DNA of 64,000 nt from Bacteroides sp. 51 (GCF_010500965.1 NZ_QVMI01000020.1:1-64000); one strand, 5' to 3'. Positions 24,736-34,824 are shown, numbered from the stretch's first letter. The notes: generated by a model not told the origin, from the letters alone. A program made the numbers and translations.

Positions 24736-24791
24736 CTGCTACCTCGCATAATCCATTGTGATTGAGGTGGTGTAAGTGATATTTCCGAATC

Positions 24792-24878
24792 CCCTCTCCT
24801 ACTTCAACCTTTGTTGTTTAGGATTACTTTTTTTAAGTTCTTTTTCTAGCGTAAAGTCGGTAACAGCGCTATATATCT
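24792..24878 (-). repeat. Detached 3' end of the integrase gene (direct repeat 1)
   Basis: About 87 bp almost identical (roughly four differences) and in the same orientation as 29690-29777, which encodes the last residues of the tyrosine recombinase at 29699-30754. The repeat begins at CCCCTCTCCTACTTCAACCT in both copies and stops after the CGCTATATATCT block. The pair brackets the 25232-29392 gene and looks like an attachment-site or integration scar. Confidence 0.8.
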
Positions 24879-25231
24879 ATTATTGTTTATTGTTAATTAC
24901 ATTGCATTTGTGAAATTGAACATATTGTTACTCCTTTTATGATATTAATTAGTCTTCCATTTGTGATTATGTGATATATAGGCAAATAATTTGCTATGAT
25001 TGTGTAGAATATCACATTGAAATATTTCGAAAATAAATGTTTGTGAATTTGCATTTATTATCAAAAAAAGCTAATATTACATTTCAATTATTATCGCTCA
25101 GATTAGTAAAATAAGTTCTAATATTCTTTATGTAGTTGATATTAATAAAGGTATGAAGAAGATGGTAATTAGTCAACAGATGGTTCGTTTTTTATATTAT
25201 ATTTCCAAATAACTAAATAAATTTATTCATC
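24879..25231. other. Gene-free upstream region of the 1386-residue gene
   Basis: About 350 bp, very AT-rich, with no open frame of note. It presumably holds the promoter of the large gene. TATATTTC near 25198 is a near match to the Bacteroides -7 element, but no good -33 partner is seen. Confidence 0.4.
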
Positions 25232-28200
25232 ATGAAAAGCCAAACAAAAAATGAAGCAGAAATATGCTGCCAACAATCAAATCTGAATGGATTTGCCAGT
25301 AAGGGAATTCAGTTGATTATCAATGCAATAGTTAGACCTTTAGTAGGTTCAATGTTGGGGAAGTTAGCAGATGCAACAGATGGGCAGTTGTCGAATGTAT
25401 TTATGATGGGGCAGTCGATAGTATCGGCTAAAGGGTATTTTAAACACCGCTTAACGCTGATTGACGACCAACTCAATGAAATCAATTCAGGTATAGAGGC
25501 TCTCCAAGTTGAGATAGATTTGCTAGCAGAAGAAATAAAGCAGATAGAAACTATATTGCAGGAGATGATAATGCAAGAACATCTGAAGCAAATCAATTTA
25601 TTTAAAGATAAATATTTAGAGGTCTATTTGCAATATAAAAATGTAGTAGAGGCGATGCTGAGACTAAACAAGATAGATAATCCCAGTGATAAAGATATAG
25701 ACTCTGTTACTCAACAATATAATTTTCTAATCAAAGAATTGGATGGGATTGAAAATGAAAGCGAGAATAGCCCGATAAATGTAAGAACAGCATTAAATTG
25801 TTTTCTACGAGAACTAAGTCCATATGATCCATCTCAGCCAGTAGATATTAATAATGTTATGGATTCTAACCAGTGGGCGCTACCTACAATAAAGCACACG
25901 ACATATTTAGATAGCTTAAAAGATTTTGTGCCAGATACAGTGGCTTTTGGGTGTCAATACTACGATAAAATGGTCGTGGGCATGAATGATCTGTATTTAA
26001 CGGGCTTTTATTATTTGCAAACAGTCAAGTTAATATATACATTACAATCAGCACGCTTTCAGGAAGAATTATTATATGCCGTTGATAAGGATGAACGCTA
26101 CAAAGTCTTGGGTAAAATAAATACTGTTAGGGAAAATTTCCTAGATAATGTTTACAAGCTTATTCGCGGAATCAATCAAAGTTTATATTATTATAATCTC
26201 CCTGACAATAACCCTGGAGGGAAAGTAGCAATGACTGATTTATTTATACGTGAAGTAGATCGGCATTGTAGATTAGTGCTAACAGATAATAACTATGCAC
26301 ATCCTACAAAAGATATTAGATATGGGGGAGATACGCGAGGGGCTTTTGGCAGGGTTAATACCTTTACTGGAATGAACCTTTATTACTACTCCAACGAGAA
26401 TGGGTTACGCCAATATGATGATAGCCTATATGATGTATCGTTTGATTCTGTGACACAAGACTATCATATTTCCTTGATTGACAAAAAAGGTTTATATCAT
26501 GGAAATCTTATATTTTCCCAACTGGACGATAAACAGTTGCAGGTGTTACTCGACCAGTCTATTACAGCAGGATATAGTGATATCTCCGAATATTTTGCAA
26601 GGAATGGTAGTCTGGGTGACGATTTATTGTTGTATGGAACTAAACATATTAGTGTTATAGGTAATCCTAATAATGCTGGAGATGTAGTAACCTTGGCTAA
26701 TATACAAGGGGATGAGAATAATAAAATCTCAAAATGCAAATTACAGTTTACGGCTTTGGGTAGGCAACCATTGTTGGCATTATTCACAGATCAAGACTCG
26801 GATAATGAAATCTCTAAATGTCAAGTCAACATTACTCTGAAAGACTTGCAAATTATTGATGAATCTGGAAATGTATATCAGGATAAAGCATCCTTGACAT
26901 CAGGGAAAACCGTCTCTATCATTTCTGACAGACCTCTCAAGAGCCTAACATGGACAGTTGCTTATCCAGCAGGCAGGGATGTTCTGCTAGAGCAATATAA
27001 AGATTATAAAGAAGATATTGTTTCTGACATGACTTTCGCTCAAAGCAATATATATCAAAACTCAGAAGGCAAGTATGAATATACCTTCATTGTACCATTT
27101 CATGATGGGGTGCTAACGCCACAGGTCGAAGAGCCAAGGCCAAGCAACACTTTAATACTTGAGCAATATGATTGTAATGGCAATAAGCAAGATGGGAATC
27201 TTGTTCTACTAAATACTTATGATTTATTTGAAAGTCGCCAGAATGTTGGAGAGGAGGTTGTCGTTTTTTTGAGTCCACGATTGGGATTTGCTGCTCAAAT
27301 CATAAAGGCTTATACATCAGACAACCGAGAACATATTTTAGAGTTTATTCCTGTAGATCCTAGAGAATATGGTGTGCCATATCCAGGAGCAAAAGTTTAT
27401 CGGTTTGTAATGCCAAATATAGACTTGATATTGCAGGCATCAGCGGAGAATGCAATCGAAAACGCCCCTTTCACTAAAGTTGGAACAGTAAGGTTATGTA
27501 CTAAAGATGTTTTTACGGGTAATCAATTGTCCTTTACGGGTTTTTCATTGTGGAATCCATCTTATACAGATCCAATATTATCAGAGAAAGAACATACTAA
27601 GGTATTAACTGAAGTGGGCTTTGAGTCAGGATTATTTGTTTGTGTGAAAGAGTTTTTATCAGACAATCATTACGTAAGCCAATATAATATTTCGATAAAG
27701 ACACGAAACTCAGAATTACAGAGTGAGCAGGTGGCAATCATTGACTGTGAAGTGACGAATGATGGTATATGTTTCGAGATGCCAGAATTAAATAATCTAG
27801 AGGAGCAGTTTATCCAAGTCGAAGCTGTAGCTGCAAAAAATAATGGGGACAATTTGGTTTCCCTGAATTGGCATGGGGTAGGCACTATGTATTTCAAAGG
27901 GACAAATATAACCCAAAAACCATTTGTTAATAAAGATATGGTGGAAGTTATTTATGAAGAACGGGACATAAAAAATGACTGTTTTTCTGAGTTTAATATA
28001 GAACGATTGGAAGTGAATACCTATAATGATAATATATTAATTCATCCAGAGGAAATTATTTTTCAAGAAACAAAAGATTATAAATCTTTTGCTTTTATAA
28101 AAAAGGAAGGTACAAGTGATATCTCAATCCACGGTTATTTCAATACAACTTACTCTATTGTTACTAAAATTGAAAAAGTCGATTTAATTGATGAATCAAC

Positions 28201-29392
28201 TATCACAGTATTAAATGAATGCAACGATATAATTGATTGCTCCATGGTTGGTGAGAAAGTAACTATTGTCGTAATAGAAATAGGACAAAAACTTCACAAA
28301 TTAGAGGTGCAGGATATCTATGGGCAGACACTAGAGGGGATTCAGTTTCTGAGAAGTGAGAACTCTTATCATTTTATTATGCCAGAACAAAAGATTGTTA
28401 TATGGGCTACTTTTGATAAAGCGGATTATATTCCTGAGGATGAGACAGGATTTGTAATATCAGAAGCTACACATTTACTTAATATGGCCACTAGGATCAA
28501 TGCAGGTGATCAGAAATATCAAAACGGGCATTACCGCTTGGTCCGTGATATTGATTTACAGAATAATAAACTAGAAATGATTGGAAATGATCAATTTCCA
28601 TTTGAAGGAGTTTTTGACGGAGGAAATTATAGACTATATAATTTATCAACTTGGGGATTCCATGATTATTGCGGATTATTCAGAACAATTGGAGAAAGTG
28701 GTATTGTTGAGAATCTGAATATTCCAACTGTCAATCTTTTTGGTAAGCATGTTGGCGCTATTGCCCAAACCAATAAGGGTTTAATTAATAATGTGGTAAT
28801 AGGAATGCCACATAATACGTATGAGATCAATACATCGGAATACTCCTCTAGCGATGCATTGATAAACTCAATTATGGGGGAAGAGACATGTGGTGCTATT
28901 GCTTCGATGAATAGTGGTACATTAAAGAATGTCATAAACTATGCAAATGTCTTAGGTTATACCAATAAATCACAAGTTGGTGGGCTTGTTGGAATTCAAA
29001 CTAGTACAGGGGGCATTTATAACTCTGCTAATTTAGGTGCAGTAGCAAACAAAGATTCTAATTATGTAGGTGATAATTATGGCCGGGCAATTGGGCAATG
29101 GCAACAAGCAGACAGTGAAAAACTACTAAATATATATACAGTGAAAGTAGAATGGGATGGTGATGAACTAAAACCTGTATATGGAACAGCCGATGTGTCG
29201 CCTTCTCTATCAAGTGTTTATCATGATGATTTAACATTTAAACAATCAGCGGAATACATAAGTAGAGTTGATATGAAAAAGGCTCTTTTTGGGGATTTAT
29301 TGAATAAATTAACTCAAATTGATAATACTTTCATTGCATGGATTCAGCGATCAGATATCAATGAAGGGTTGCCTACATTGGATAATGCGTGA
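25232..29392 (+). CDS. Very large protein: helical N-terminus, beta middle, GLUG-like C-terminus
   Basis: 1386 residues with no signal peptide. Residues about 20-330 are alpha-helical, starting with a hydrophobic amphipathic stretch (GIQLIINAIVRPLVGSMLGK) and a long coiled-coil hairpin (about 70-130), a layout seen in alpha-pore-forming toxins. Residues about 330-1080 are beta-rich, with repeated Ig-like or lectin-like character. About 1090-1290 carry GLUG-type repeats (FEGVFDGGNYRLYNLS, YCGLFRTIGESGIVENL, VGGLVGIQTSTGGIYNSANL). It is a single gene with its own terminator, bracketed by recombinase-end repeats. It may be a toxin or adhesin, but no family is recognised and no MACPF motif is seen. 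Confidence 0.75.
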   Translation: MKSQTKNEAEICCQQSNLNGFASKGIQLIINAIVRPLVGSMLGKLADATDGQLSNVFMMGQSIVSAKGYFKHRLTLIDDQLNEINSGIEALQVEIDLLAEEIKQIETILQEMIMQEHLKQINLFKDKYLEVYLQYKNVVEAMLRLNKIDNPSDKDIDSVTQQYNFLIKELDGIENESENSPINVRTALNCFLRELSPYDPSQPVDINNVMDSNQWALPTIKHTTYLDSLKDFVPDTVAFGCQYYDKMVVGMNDLYLTGFYYLQTVKLIYTLQSARFQEELLYAVDKDERYKVLGKINTVRENFLDNVYKLIRGINQSLYYYNLPDNNPGGKVAMTDLFIREVDRHCRLVLTDNNYAHPTKDIRYGGDTRGAFGRVNTFTGMNLYYYSNENGLRQYDDSLYDVSFDSVTQDYHISLIDKKGLYHGNLIFSQLDDKQLQVLLDQSITAGYSDISEYFARNGSLGDDLLLYGTKHISVIGNPNNAGDVVTLANIQGDENNKISKCKLQFTALGRQPLLALFTDQDSDNEISKCQVNITLKDLQIIDESGNVYQDKASLTSGKTVSIISDRPLKSLTWTVAYPAGRDVLLEQYKDYKEDIVSDMTFAQSNIYQNSEGKYEYTFIVPFHDGVLTPQVEEPRPSNTLILEQYDCNGNKQDGNLVLLNTYDLFESRQNVGEEVVVFLSPRLGFAAQIIKAYTSDNREHILEFIPVDPREYGVPYPGAKVYRFVMPNIDLILQASAENAIENAPFTKVGTVRLCTKDVFTGNQLSFTGFSLWNPSYTDPILSEKEHTKVLTEVGFESGLFVCVKEFLSDNHYVSQYNISIKTRNSELQSEQVAIIDCEVTNDGICFEMPELNNLEEQFIQVEAVAAKNNGDNLVSLNWHGVGTMYFKGTNITQKPFVNKDMVEVIYEERDIKNDCFSEFNIERLEVNTYNDNILIHPEEIIFQETKDYKSFAFIKKEGTSDISIHGYFNTTYSIVTKIEKVDLIDESTITVLNECNDIIDCSMVGEKVTIVVIEIGQKLHKLEVQDIYGQTLEGIQFLRSENSYHFIMPEQKIVIWATFDKADYIPEDETGFVISEATHLLNMATRINAGDQKYQNGHYRLVRDIDLQNNKLEMIGNDQFPFEGVFDGGNYRLYNLSTWGFHDYCGLFRTIGESGIVENLNIPTVNLFGKHVGAIAQTNKGLINNVVIGMPHNTYEINTSEYSSSDALINSIMGEETCGAIASMNSGTLKNVINYANVLGYTNKSQVGGLVGIQTSTGGIYNSANLGAVANKDSNYVGDNYGRAIGQWQQADSEKLLNIYTVKVEWDGDELKPVYGTADVSPSLSSVYHDDLTFKQSAEYISRVDMKKALFGDLLNKLTQIDNTFIAWIQRSDINEGLPTLDNA

Positions 29393-29441
29393 ATTAACTC
29401 ATTAAAGATTGTGTGAGTTCTCATTCTTATCATAATAAGGA

Positions 29442-29490
29442 TCAAATTAATGGCACTATTTTAAAGCAAGTGCCATTAATTTGACCCTTT
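29442..29490 (+). terminator. Terminator of the large gene
   Basis: Arms 29442-29457 and 29469-29484 (TCAAATTAATGGCACT and its complement) give a perfect 16-bp stem with an 11-nt loop, followed by CCCTTTT. It lies 50 bp after the stop codon of the 1386-residue gene. Confidence 0.8.
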
Positions 29491-29689
29491 TGATTGTAAT
29501 GAAATGTGGGGTTTATCATCGAGTGAGCTACCCACACCTAAATGAATAGACCTTCTACGACACGAGTATACCAACATGTTTATCTGCAATTGCGAAACTG
29601 TGATTAAGTCTGTAGTCTTAGACTGTGTCAGTAAAGAATATTTTTTTTGGTAACACGGTTTAAAATTACAGTCTCGCTCGTCCTAATTC

Positions 29690-29777
29690 TCCCCTCTCCT
29701 ACTTCAACCTTTGTTGTTTAGGATTACTTTTTTTAAGTTCTTTTTCTAGTGTTAAATCGGTGACAGCGCTATATATC
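29690..29777 (-). repeat. 3' end of the integrase gene (direct repeat 2)
   Basis: The intact partner of the repeat at 24792-24878. It covers the stop codon and the last ~26 codons of the recombinase plus about 9 bp beyond. The immediate upstream flanks of the two copies differ, so the homology boundary is sharp at CCCCTCTCC. Confidence 0.8.
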
Positions 29778-30754
29778 TCTGTGGTCTTAACACTCTTATG
29801 TCCCAGAATCTTCTGTACGGTAGTTATGCTTACTCCGCGATGTAATAGTAAAGTGGCGCATGTGTGCCTGGCCACATGAAAAGTTACCTCCTTTTTTATA
29901 CCGGCGGCTTTGGTAATCTTCCGGAGATTTCTACTCACCTGTTGGTTGTTGCTTAATTGGAATAAAGGACCACGTGATCTGTTGATCGATTTGGTTATTT
30001 GCAGTGCTTTGCCATTAAATATAGTACTGATCGGAATCCTAACCTCTCTCTTTTTCTTATGTGTCTTTATTATAATCCATTTCTTTCGATTGTTGGATAC
30101 AATAAACTGTTTTGTGAACCTGCATACATCTGAATAGCGCAAGCCAGTGTAGCAGCTAAATAAAAAGGCATTTAGTGTTTCATCGGGTTCGTTAAGCGTA
30201 ACCCGGTATTCTTCTAATAATTCTAACTCTTTTTCTGTTAATGCCTCCTTCTTCGTTTCTTCAGTACGAATGACATAGTTAGCGAACGGATATTTAGATA
30301 TCAGTTCCTTTTTTATAGCGATATTGATATATCTTTTCAGCACCTTCATGTGCCGTGCTATGGTGTTGATTGCTAACTTCCTCTCATTACGCATATAAAG
30401 TTCAAGCTCCTGGAGATATGTATATGTTATATCTTGTAGAAATATCTCCGGTGTGTAGCCTTCTATTAATTTCACTGTATCAGTATGGAGCTTAGTTGTT
30501 GATGCTGCATTTGAAGACAACTGAATCTCTCTTCTCATAAATTCAGTCAGATAATCTTTTTTTCCTTCAACTATGATAGTAGCACCATTCAAATGATTCA
30601 GATTCCCGATGCTCTTAACATAGTTTTGTCCTAGTATCTTTACTTGTATTAATAATGCCCCATTATCTTCTGTTAGACCTAATTTGCGTAATTGACTCTC
30701 AAAAGAGGAAATAGCTGTCTCAATAGAGGGACTAGCTGTCTCGATATTAGTCAT
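29699..30754 (-). CDS. Tyrosine recombinase / integrase
   Basis: 351 residues. The N-terminal SAM-like core-binding domain (about 115-175) is followed by a catalytic domain with Arg in CYTGLRYSDVCRF (about 205), the HVARHTCATLL His-x-x-Arg box (about 292) and the LGHKSVKTTEIY tyrosine (about 325). All catalytic elements appear intact. This type integrates or inverts DNA in Bacteroidota mobile elements. Its own 3' end is duplicated 4.9 kb away across the large gene, so the end of this gene is probably a recombination target. It may also act on the orphan cassettes, but nothing shows that directly. Confidence 0.9.
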   Translation of the reverse strand: MTNIETASPSIETAISSFESQLRKLGLTEDNGALLIQVKILGQNYVKSIGNLNHLNGATIIVEGKKDYLTEFMRREIQLSSNAASTTKLHTDTVKLIEGYTPEIFLQDITYTYLQELELYMRNERKLAINTIARHMKVLKRYINIAIKKELISKYPFANYVIRTEETKKEALTEKELELLEEYRVTLNEPDETLNAFLFSCYTGLRYSDVCRFTKQFIVSNNRKKWIIIKTHKKKREVRIPISTIFNGKALQITKSINRSRGPLFQLSNNQQVSRNLRKITKAAGIKKEVTFHVARHTCATLLLHRGVSITTVQKILGHKSVKTTEIYSAVTDLTLEKELKKSNPKQQRLK

Positions 30755-31185
30755 TCTTCGTCATTTGGGGCAAAAGTAAGAAATAATTGTGATATTTTCG
30801 CAAATTTGAAGTGCAAGTATTTTGACGACATTGATAGCTATAACACTTTTAAATGCAAGGATTACAATAATTATGCCTATATTTCAATTCTAAATCTGTA
30901 AGCAAATTAACTTTATTTTCGCTTCATAATTAATTGGTGAAAATCTTTGGTTCTATCTGATTAAAAATATAAGATATACATTAGGGAAATGAAGTTTTAA
31001 AATGATGTAAAATGTGGCTAAAATAATAATGAATAATTGCGTATATATAGTAAAGTGTATTTACTAAATTGAATTATTATTGTTATCTTTGTATATGAAT
31101 TAAAACACCGGCGGCAACGGGTAACATCGGCATTAAATCATTAAAATGGTCAATAGTCCCTCTAGAGAAAAAACCTCGTCTCACT
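30755..31185. other. Gene-free region between integrase and cluster 2
   Basis: About 430 bp, AT-rich. It must hold the leftward promoter of the integrase. TATCTTTG at 31084-31091 matches TAnnTTTG on the + strand but has no gene in front of it. A 36-codon leftward reading just after the exporter stop (about 31080-31190) is too weak to call. Confidence 0.4.
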
Positions 31186-33351
31186 TTAACCATTTAAATC
31201 CGTCCAAAAATTGCTATATAGATTTTCAGTTTGCATCATTTGAGTATGATTGCCATAATGGTTTATTGTTTGATTCTCTATAAGATAAATTTTGTCTGCA
31301 TATTTCTTAACAACATGTAAACGGTGAGATACAACAATGATTATTTTAGTTTTCTTGATTGCAGATAATAATTCAAGAGTGAACTTTTCGCATTGACGAT
31401 CCATCGATGAAGTTGGTTCATCTAATAAAATTATTCTTGGATCCATAACTAATATACGGGCTAATGCTATAAGCTGTTTTTGCCCTCCGGATAGATTGAT
31501 GCCGTCTTCGCCAATTTTAGTCGCATATGATTGCGGTAGTTGAGATATATACTTCCCAAGTCCATAATGTTCACATGTTTCGATGACTGTTTCTGGGGAA
31601 ATCTTATTTAATCCTAAACAGATATTATCTAAAACCGTTCCATTGAAAAAATAAATTTCCTGTGGCATTATTCCTATTTGTTCACGCCAACTTTTAATAG
31701 CAATACTTTCTAAATTTATATTGCTATTAATTATAATATTACCACTTTCTGGACTATAAAACTTCTCTAAAATGTGACATAAAGTTGTTTTTCCGCATCC
31801 ACTTTCACCTATGATAAAAGACATCTCTCCCACTTCAAACGATAAAAATACATTATTCAATACTCGTTTGTTGCCTGTAAACCGGAAATCTAAGTTGCAT
31901 ATATTAATTGATTTTACAGGAGAGTTTAATGTTAGACCTTTATCATTTTCAGGTTTAATGCTAGTAAATTCAAACATTCTATTAAAAGCAACTTTAGCTT
32001 CATTTAATTGAATTGTTATTAGCGCCAAACTTACAATGGAGGGCATAATGCTCACGACTAGATTAATAATAGCCATAAATTCCCCCAGCTTGATTGTATT
32101 ATTGAAAACTTGATATGCGCCGTATGCTATAGAAAGCGTTATTATCATTGTGCTAATGGCTCCTGAGATGAAAGACAATTTGATGCTTATTTTTCCTAAA
32201 TTGAAGATCCGATCTTGAAATGAGTTATAGATTAGTTTGTTTAGCTTTCCAAATTCGTTTTGTTTATTGTGGCTTTTTACAGTGTCTATCCCTTGCATTG
32301 TGTTGATAAAGTTACTTTCACTATTTGCATACCAGGCCATGACTTCACGTTGTGCATTTATTATTGGTTTATTGAAAGAATTAACCAACAATATAATTGT
32401 CGGAGTTATACAAAGTAGTGCAAGTCCAATAACCCAAGAATAATAAAACAAAGCGGCAATTGTAATAATGGATGCTAATATATTAATTATAAAATCCCCA
32501 GAAAGGACTGTTATTACTTGTTGAATGCGTCTTGTGTCATTGAGACGTGCAACTAGATCACCGGTTTTTCTTGTATCAAAGAAAGATTTAGGCAATCGAA
32601 GAAGTTTGTTATAGAAAAACGAGATGATTCTATTGTTGAAATTTCTACTTTGTGTATACAATAAATATTGTCGTAGCGCAATTAATCCAAGACGGAAAAA
32701 TAAAAGTAAAAATAATAAAATCATTCCTATATATAATAGATCAATGCTTTTATTAGGAATAATTTCATCCACAAGTTTCTGTGTAAATACAGCTATGGCG
32801 ATACCTAGTATAGATATGATAAGACCAATAACAATGCTAATCCCTAAAACTGGGTAATCTTTGTGGATTAAATGGAAAAACCATTTTTTCTTATCTTTGG
32901 AGATATTTTTCTTGTTATAAAAATCATCAGTTGGTAGGATAATTAAACATACTCGAGACTTCCATATTTTATTAAGATCATTTATAGTATAGCGACAGAG
33001 TCCTTTTGCTGGATCAAAGATGACAAAATGATTGTCTTCATATCCAAAATTAATAATAAAATGTTCTAATCCATTTTCCAACTCCACATGTAGAATGATT
33101 GGTTTGGCATGTTCAATGAGGGATTGGATGTCAGCCTCACATCCTTCTGCATGTAATTCTACAGATATTGCCGCCTGATAGAGCCCAAGTAATGTAGTAC
33201 CTTGCTTGGTGGTGCCACTTAGTTCTCTTAGTCTTTCTAAAGTTATAGCTCCTCCATGAAATCTGATAAGTGTAAGTAGACATGCAACGCCACAGTCCGA
33301 AGTGTCTTGCTGCATTATCTTCACTTTGTTTATATAGTCAATATTTATCAT
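31186..33351 (-). CDS. C39 peptidase-containing ABC exporter of peptide cluster 2
   Basis: 721 residues. The C39 domain has Cys20 in TSDCGVACLL, His97 in EHFII and Asp113 in IFDPAKG. The transmembrane domain (about 160-430) and the ATPase domain follow, with Walker A GESGCGKTT, signature LSGGQKQLIALA, Walker B IILLDEPTSSMD and a His switch in VSHRL. It overlaps the thioredoxin-like gene upstream by 4 bp. The predicted substrate is the GG-leader peptide at 34825-35013. It is a distinct paralogue of the cluster 1 exporter and not a recent duplicate. Confidence 0.92.
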   Translation of the reverse strand: MINIDYINKVKIMQQDTSDCGVACLLTLIRFHGGAITLERLRELSGTTKQGTTLLGLYQAAISVELHAEGCEADIQSLIEHAKPIILHVELENGLEHFIINFGYEDNHFVIFDPAKGLCRYTINDLNKIWKSRVCLIILPTDDFYNKKNISKDKKKWFFHLIHKDYPVLGISIVIGLIISILGIAIAVFTQKLVDEIIPNKSIDLLYIGMILLFLLLFFRLGLIALRQYLLYTQSRNFNNRIISFFYNKLLRLPKSFFDTRKTGDLVARLNDTRRIQQVITVLSGDFIINILASIITIAALFYYSWVIGLALLCITPTIILLVNSFNKPIINAQREVMAWYANSESNFINTMQGIDTVKSHNKQNEFGKLNKLIYNSFQDRIFNLGKISIKLSFISGAISTMIITLSIAYGAYQVFNNTIKLGEFMAIINLVVSIMPSIVSLALITIQLNEAKVAFNRMFEFTSIKPENDKGLTLNSPVKSINICNLDFRFTGNKRVLNNVFLSFEVGEMSFIIGESGCGKTTLCHILEKFYSPESGNIIINSNINLESIAIKSWREQIGIMPQEIYFFNGTVLDNICLGLNKISPETVIETCEHYGLGKYISQLPQSYATKIGEDGINLSGGQKQLIALARILVMDPRIILLDEPTSSMDRQCEKFTLELLSAIKKTKIIIVVSHRLHVVKKYADKIYLIENQTINHYGNHTQMMQTENLYSNFWTDLNG

Positions 33352-33851
33352 TTTGTAAATTGTAGGATGTTTTTAATAGACATCGTTCCTTTGAAAGATT
33401 TAATTAATTCATTATCACTATAAATAAACCACACTGGTGGAGATTTGATTTTAAATATTTCACAAAATTCCCCCTTATAATCACTTGCGATAACAACGTT
33501 GTTAATTGAGTCGAGGGGGTAATCGTTGAAAAGGTCTTTTATTTCTCCAATTGTTGCAGTAGAGACTATTAATAAATCTATTGAAGATAGTTCATCTTTA
33601 TTTAAAATTATGTCTTGTAATTCCATTAGGCAGAATTCACATTCTGGATGAAATAAAAAAATCAAAAATATTTTATTTTTGAGGTTCAGTTCGTGTAGTT
33701 TTATCAATGTTCCATCTATTGTCATTAATTCAATATTAGGTAATTTCTGTATTGCGCTGTATTTATTGTGTCGAATATTCAATTGTACTGCAATTAGTGT
33801 AATTAGTGCTACAAGAAATAATGAAAGAGCAAATCTTATTGATTTTTTCAT
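33348..33851 (-). CDS. Membrane-anchored thioredoxin-like (TlpA-type) protein
   Basis: 167 residues from the ATG at 33851, which overlaps the end of the upstream membrane-protein gene by 4 bp. A longer reading to 33920 would overlap that gene further. An N-terminal membrane anchor (about 7-24) precedes a thioredoxin fold with Cys71-x-x-Cys74 in HPECEFCLME and a cis-Pro-like position in KSPPVWFIY. It is probably a periplasmic thiol oxidoreductase. With a four-Cys peptide encoded in the same operon, a role in its disulfide formation is a reasonable guess. Confidence 0.75.
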   Translation of the reverse strand: MKKSIRFALSLFLVALITLIAVQLNIRHNKYSAIQKLPNIELMTIDGTLIKLHELNLKNKIFLIFLFHPECEFCLMELQDIILNKDELSSIDLLIVSTATIGEIKDLFNDYPLDSINNVVIASDYKGEFCEIFKIKSPPVWFIYSDNELIKSFKGTMSIKNILQFTK

Positions 33852-34495
33852 CGTGAAACAAATAGAAAAATGAACACCATAAATAATATATAAAATATTA
33901 ACCCTACTCCGTAAGTGCATATAACAAAATTGAATGTGTCCCTAAATGTTTTTTTAGCTGTATATGCCAGCAGAATGGTGATCAGGAACCAATAAATTGC
34001 TTCAAAGAGATTAAAAATTCCTATTGTAGAAATGAGCCAAGGTTCTAAAGTGCTGATGTCAAAGAAATAAAGTAGTGATGTTGCTTTCTGAAACATTATA
34101 GCAGCTTCTTTGTCAAATAATAATAAAAGAGCACAAGTCATAATTGATGACGCAAGTAAAGCAATATCTGCTTTAAGTGAAATGTTGAAACATTTTTTGT
34201 ATTTCAATTTACTAAAGCTATCAAATATATATCCGCCAATATAGAAGCAGGAGGCAACTAAAGAAATTCTAATAAAGATTATGGTTGGAGTTATAATAAA
34301 TGATAGTATCCTGCTTTGATAGAATGCATCAAATATCTTTGTTTTGAAAGATAAGCTAACAAAATTCATATCCTCCAGTTGTGGAATAATTAGATACTCT
34401 TGTTGTATGTACACTGTAATAATAGCCAGACAGCATATTAATATTGAATAGTATAACATGCTTAGGTTTAAATACTTCTGTAGAATGAAATCCAT
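33848..34495 (-). CDS. Multi-pass membrane protein in peptide cluster 2
   Basis: 215 residues with about five hydrophobic helices (roughly 15-33, 60-85, 105-130, 150-180 and 190-213). No motif is recognised. Its position directly after the small membrane protein and before the thioredoxin-like gene, with a 4-bp overlap, ties it to the peptide operon. Immunity, processing or transport support are all possible. Confidence 0.65.
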   Translation of the reverse strand: MDFILQKYLNLSMLYYSILICCLAIITVYIQQEYLIIPQLEDMNFVSLSFKTKIFDAFYQSRILSFIITPTIIFIRISLVASCFYIGGYIFDSFSKLKYKKCFNISLKADIALLASSIMTCALLLLFDKEAAIMFQKATSLLYFFDISTLEPWLISTIGIFNLFEAIYWFLITILLAYTAKKTFRDTFNFVICTYGVGLIFYILFMVFIFLFVSR

Positions 34496-34505
34496 GATGT
34501 GACCG

Positions 34506-34763
34506 TTATTTTACAACAATGAAACCTAACATTACAATTATCCCTATCAAAATAATTATAGCTCCATAAAAATCTAATATTTTCCTATACTTGTGATCTG
34601 ATTTTTTGCGATAATAGTTTGATGTAAAAAAACTAGTAAGAGCTAATGCGAGCATAATAGACAATAACTTTATGTTGCTATCATAAATAATAATGAGAAT
34701 ACATGTGGTTAATGCTGCAATACTGCATAGGCCATAAAGAATTGCAATGATATTATTTTTCAT
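34506..34763 (-). CDS. Small membrane protein, candidate immunity protein
   Basis: 85 residues with three hydrophobic helices (about 5-25, 30-47 and 65-84) separated by short polar loops, the middle one basic (YYRKKSDHKYRK). It is the first gene after the precursor and its hairpin. Small multi-helix proteins next to bacteriocin precursors are often immunity proteins, but no sequence family proves it here. Confidence 0.6.
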   Translation of the reverse strand: MKNNIIAILYGLCSIAALTTCILIIIYDSNIKLLSIMLALALTSFFTSNYYRKKSDHKYRKILDFYGAIIILIGIIVMLGFIVVK

Positions 34764-34780
34764 TTTATATTGTTTTATAA

Positions 34781-34809
34781 ATATAGGCTGGAGCTACCCC
34801 AGCCTATAT
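34781..34809 (-). terminator. Hairpin between precursor 2 and downstream genes
   Basis: ATATAGGCTGG (34781-34791) and CCAGCCTATAT (34799-34809) form a perfect 11-bp stem with a 7-nt loop, 15 bp after the precursor stop. There is no good U-tract, so partial termination or RNA protection is more likely than full termination. Its place matches the hairpin in cluster 1. Confidence 0.65.
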
Positions 34810-34824
34810 CGTTAAATAAAAAAA

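Noticed and set aside
25232-29392. MACPF/BSAP-type pore-forming toxin
   Set aside because: No MACPF signature motif and the N-terminus is helical, unlike known Bacteroides BSAP toxins.
31080-31190. A 36-codon leftward frame just after the cluster 2 exporter (starts MVKVRRGFF)
   Set aside because: It overlaps the exporter stop, has no family, and no supporting context. Considered as a third precursor peptide but it has no GG motif.
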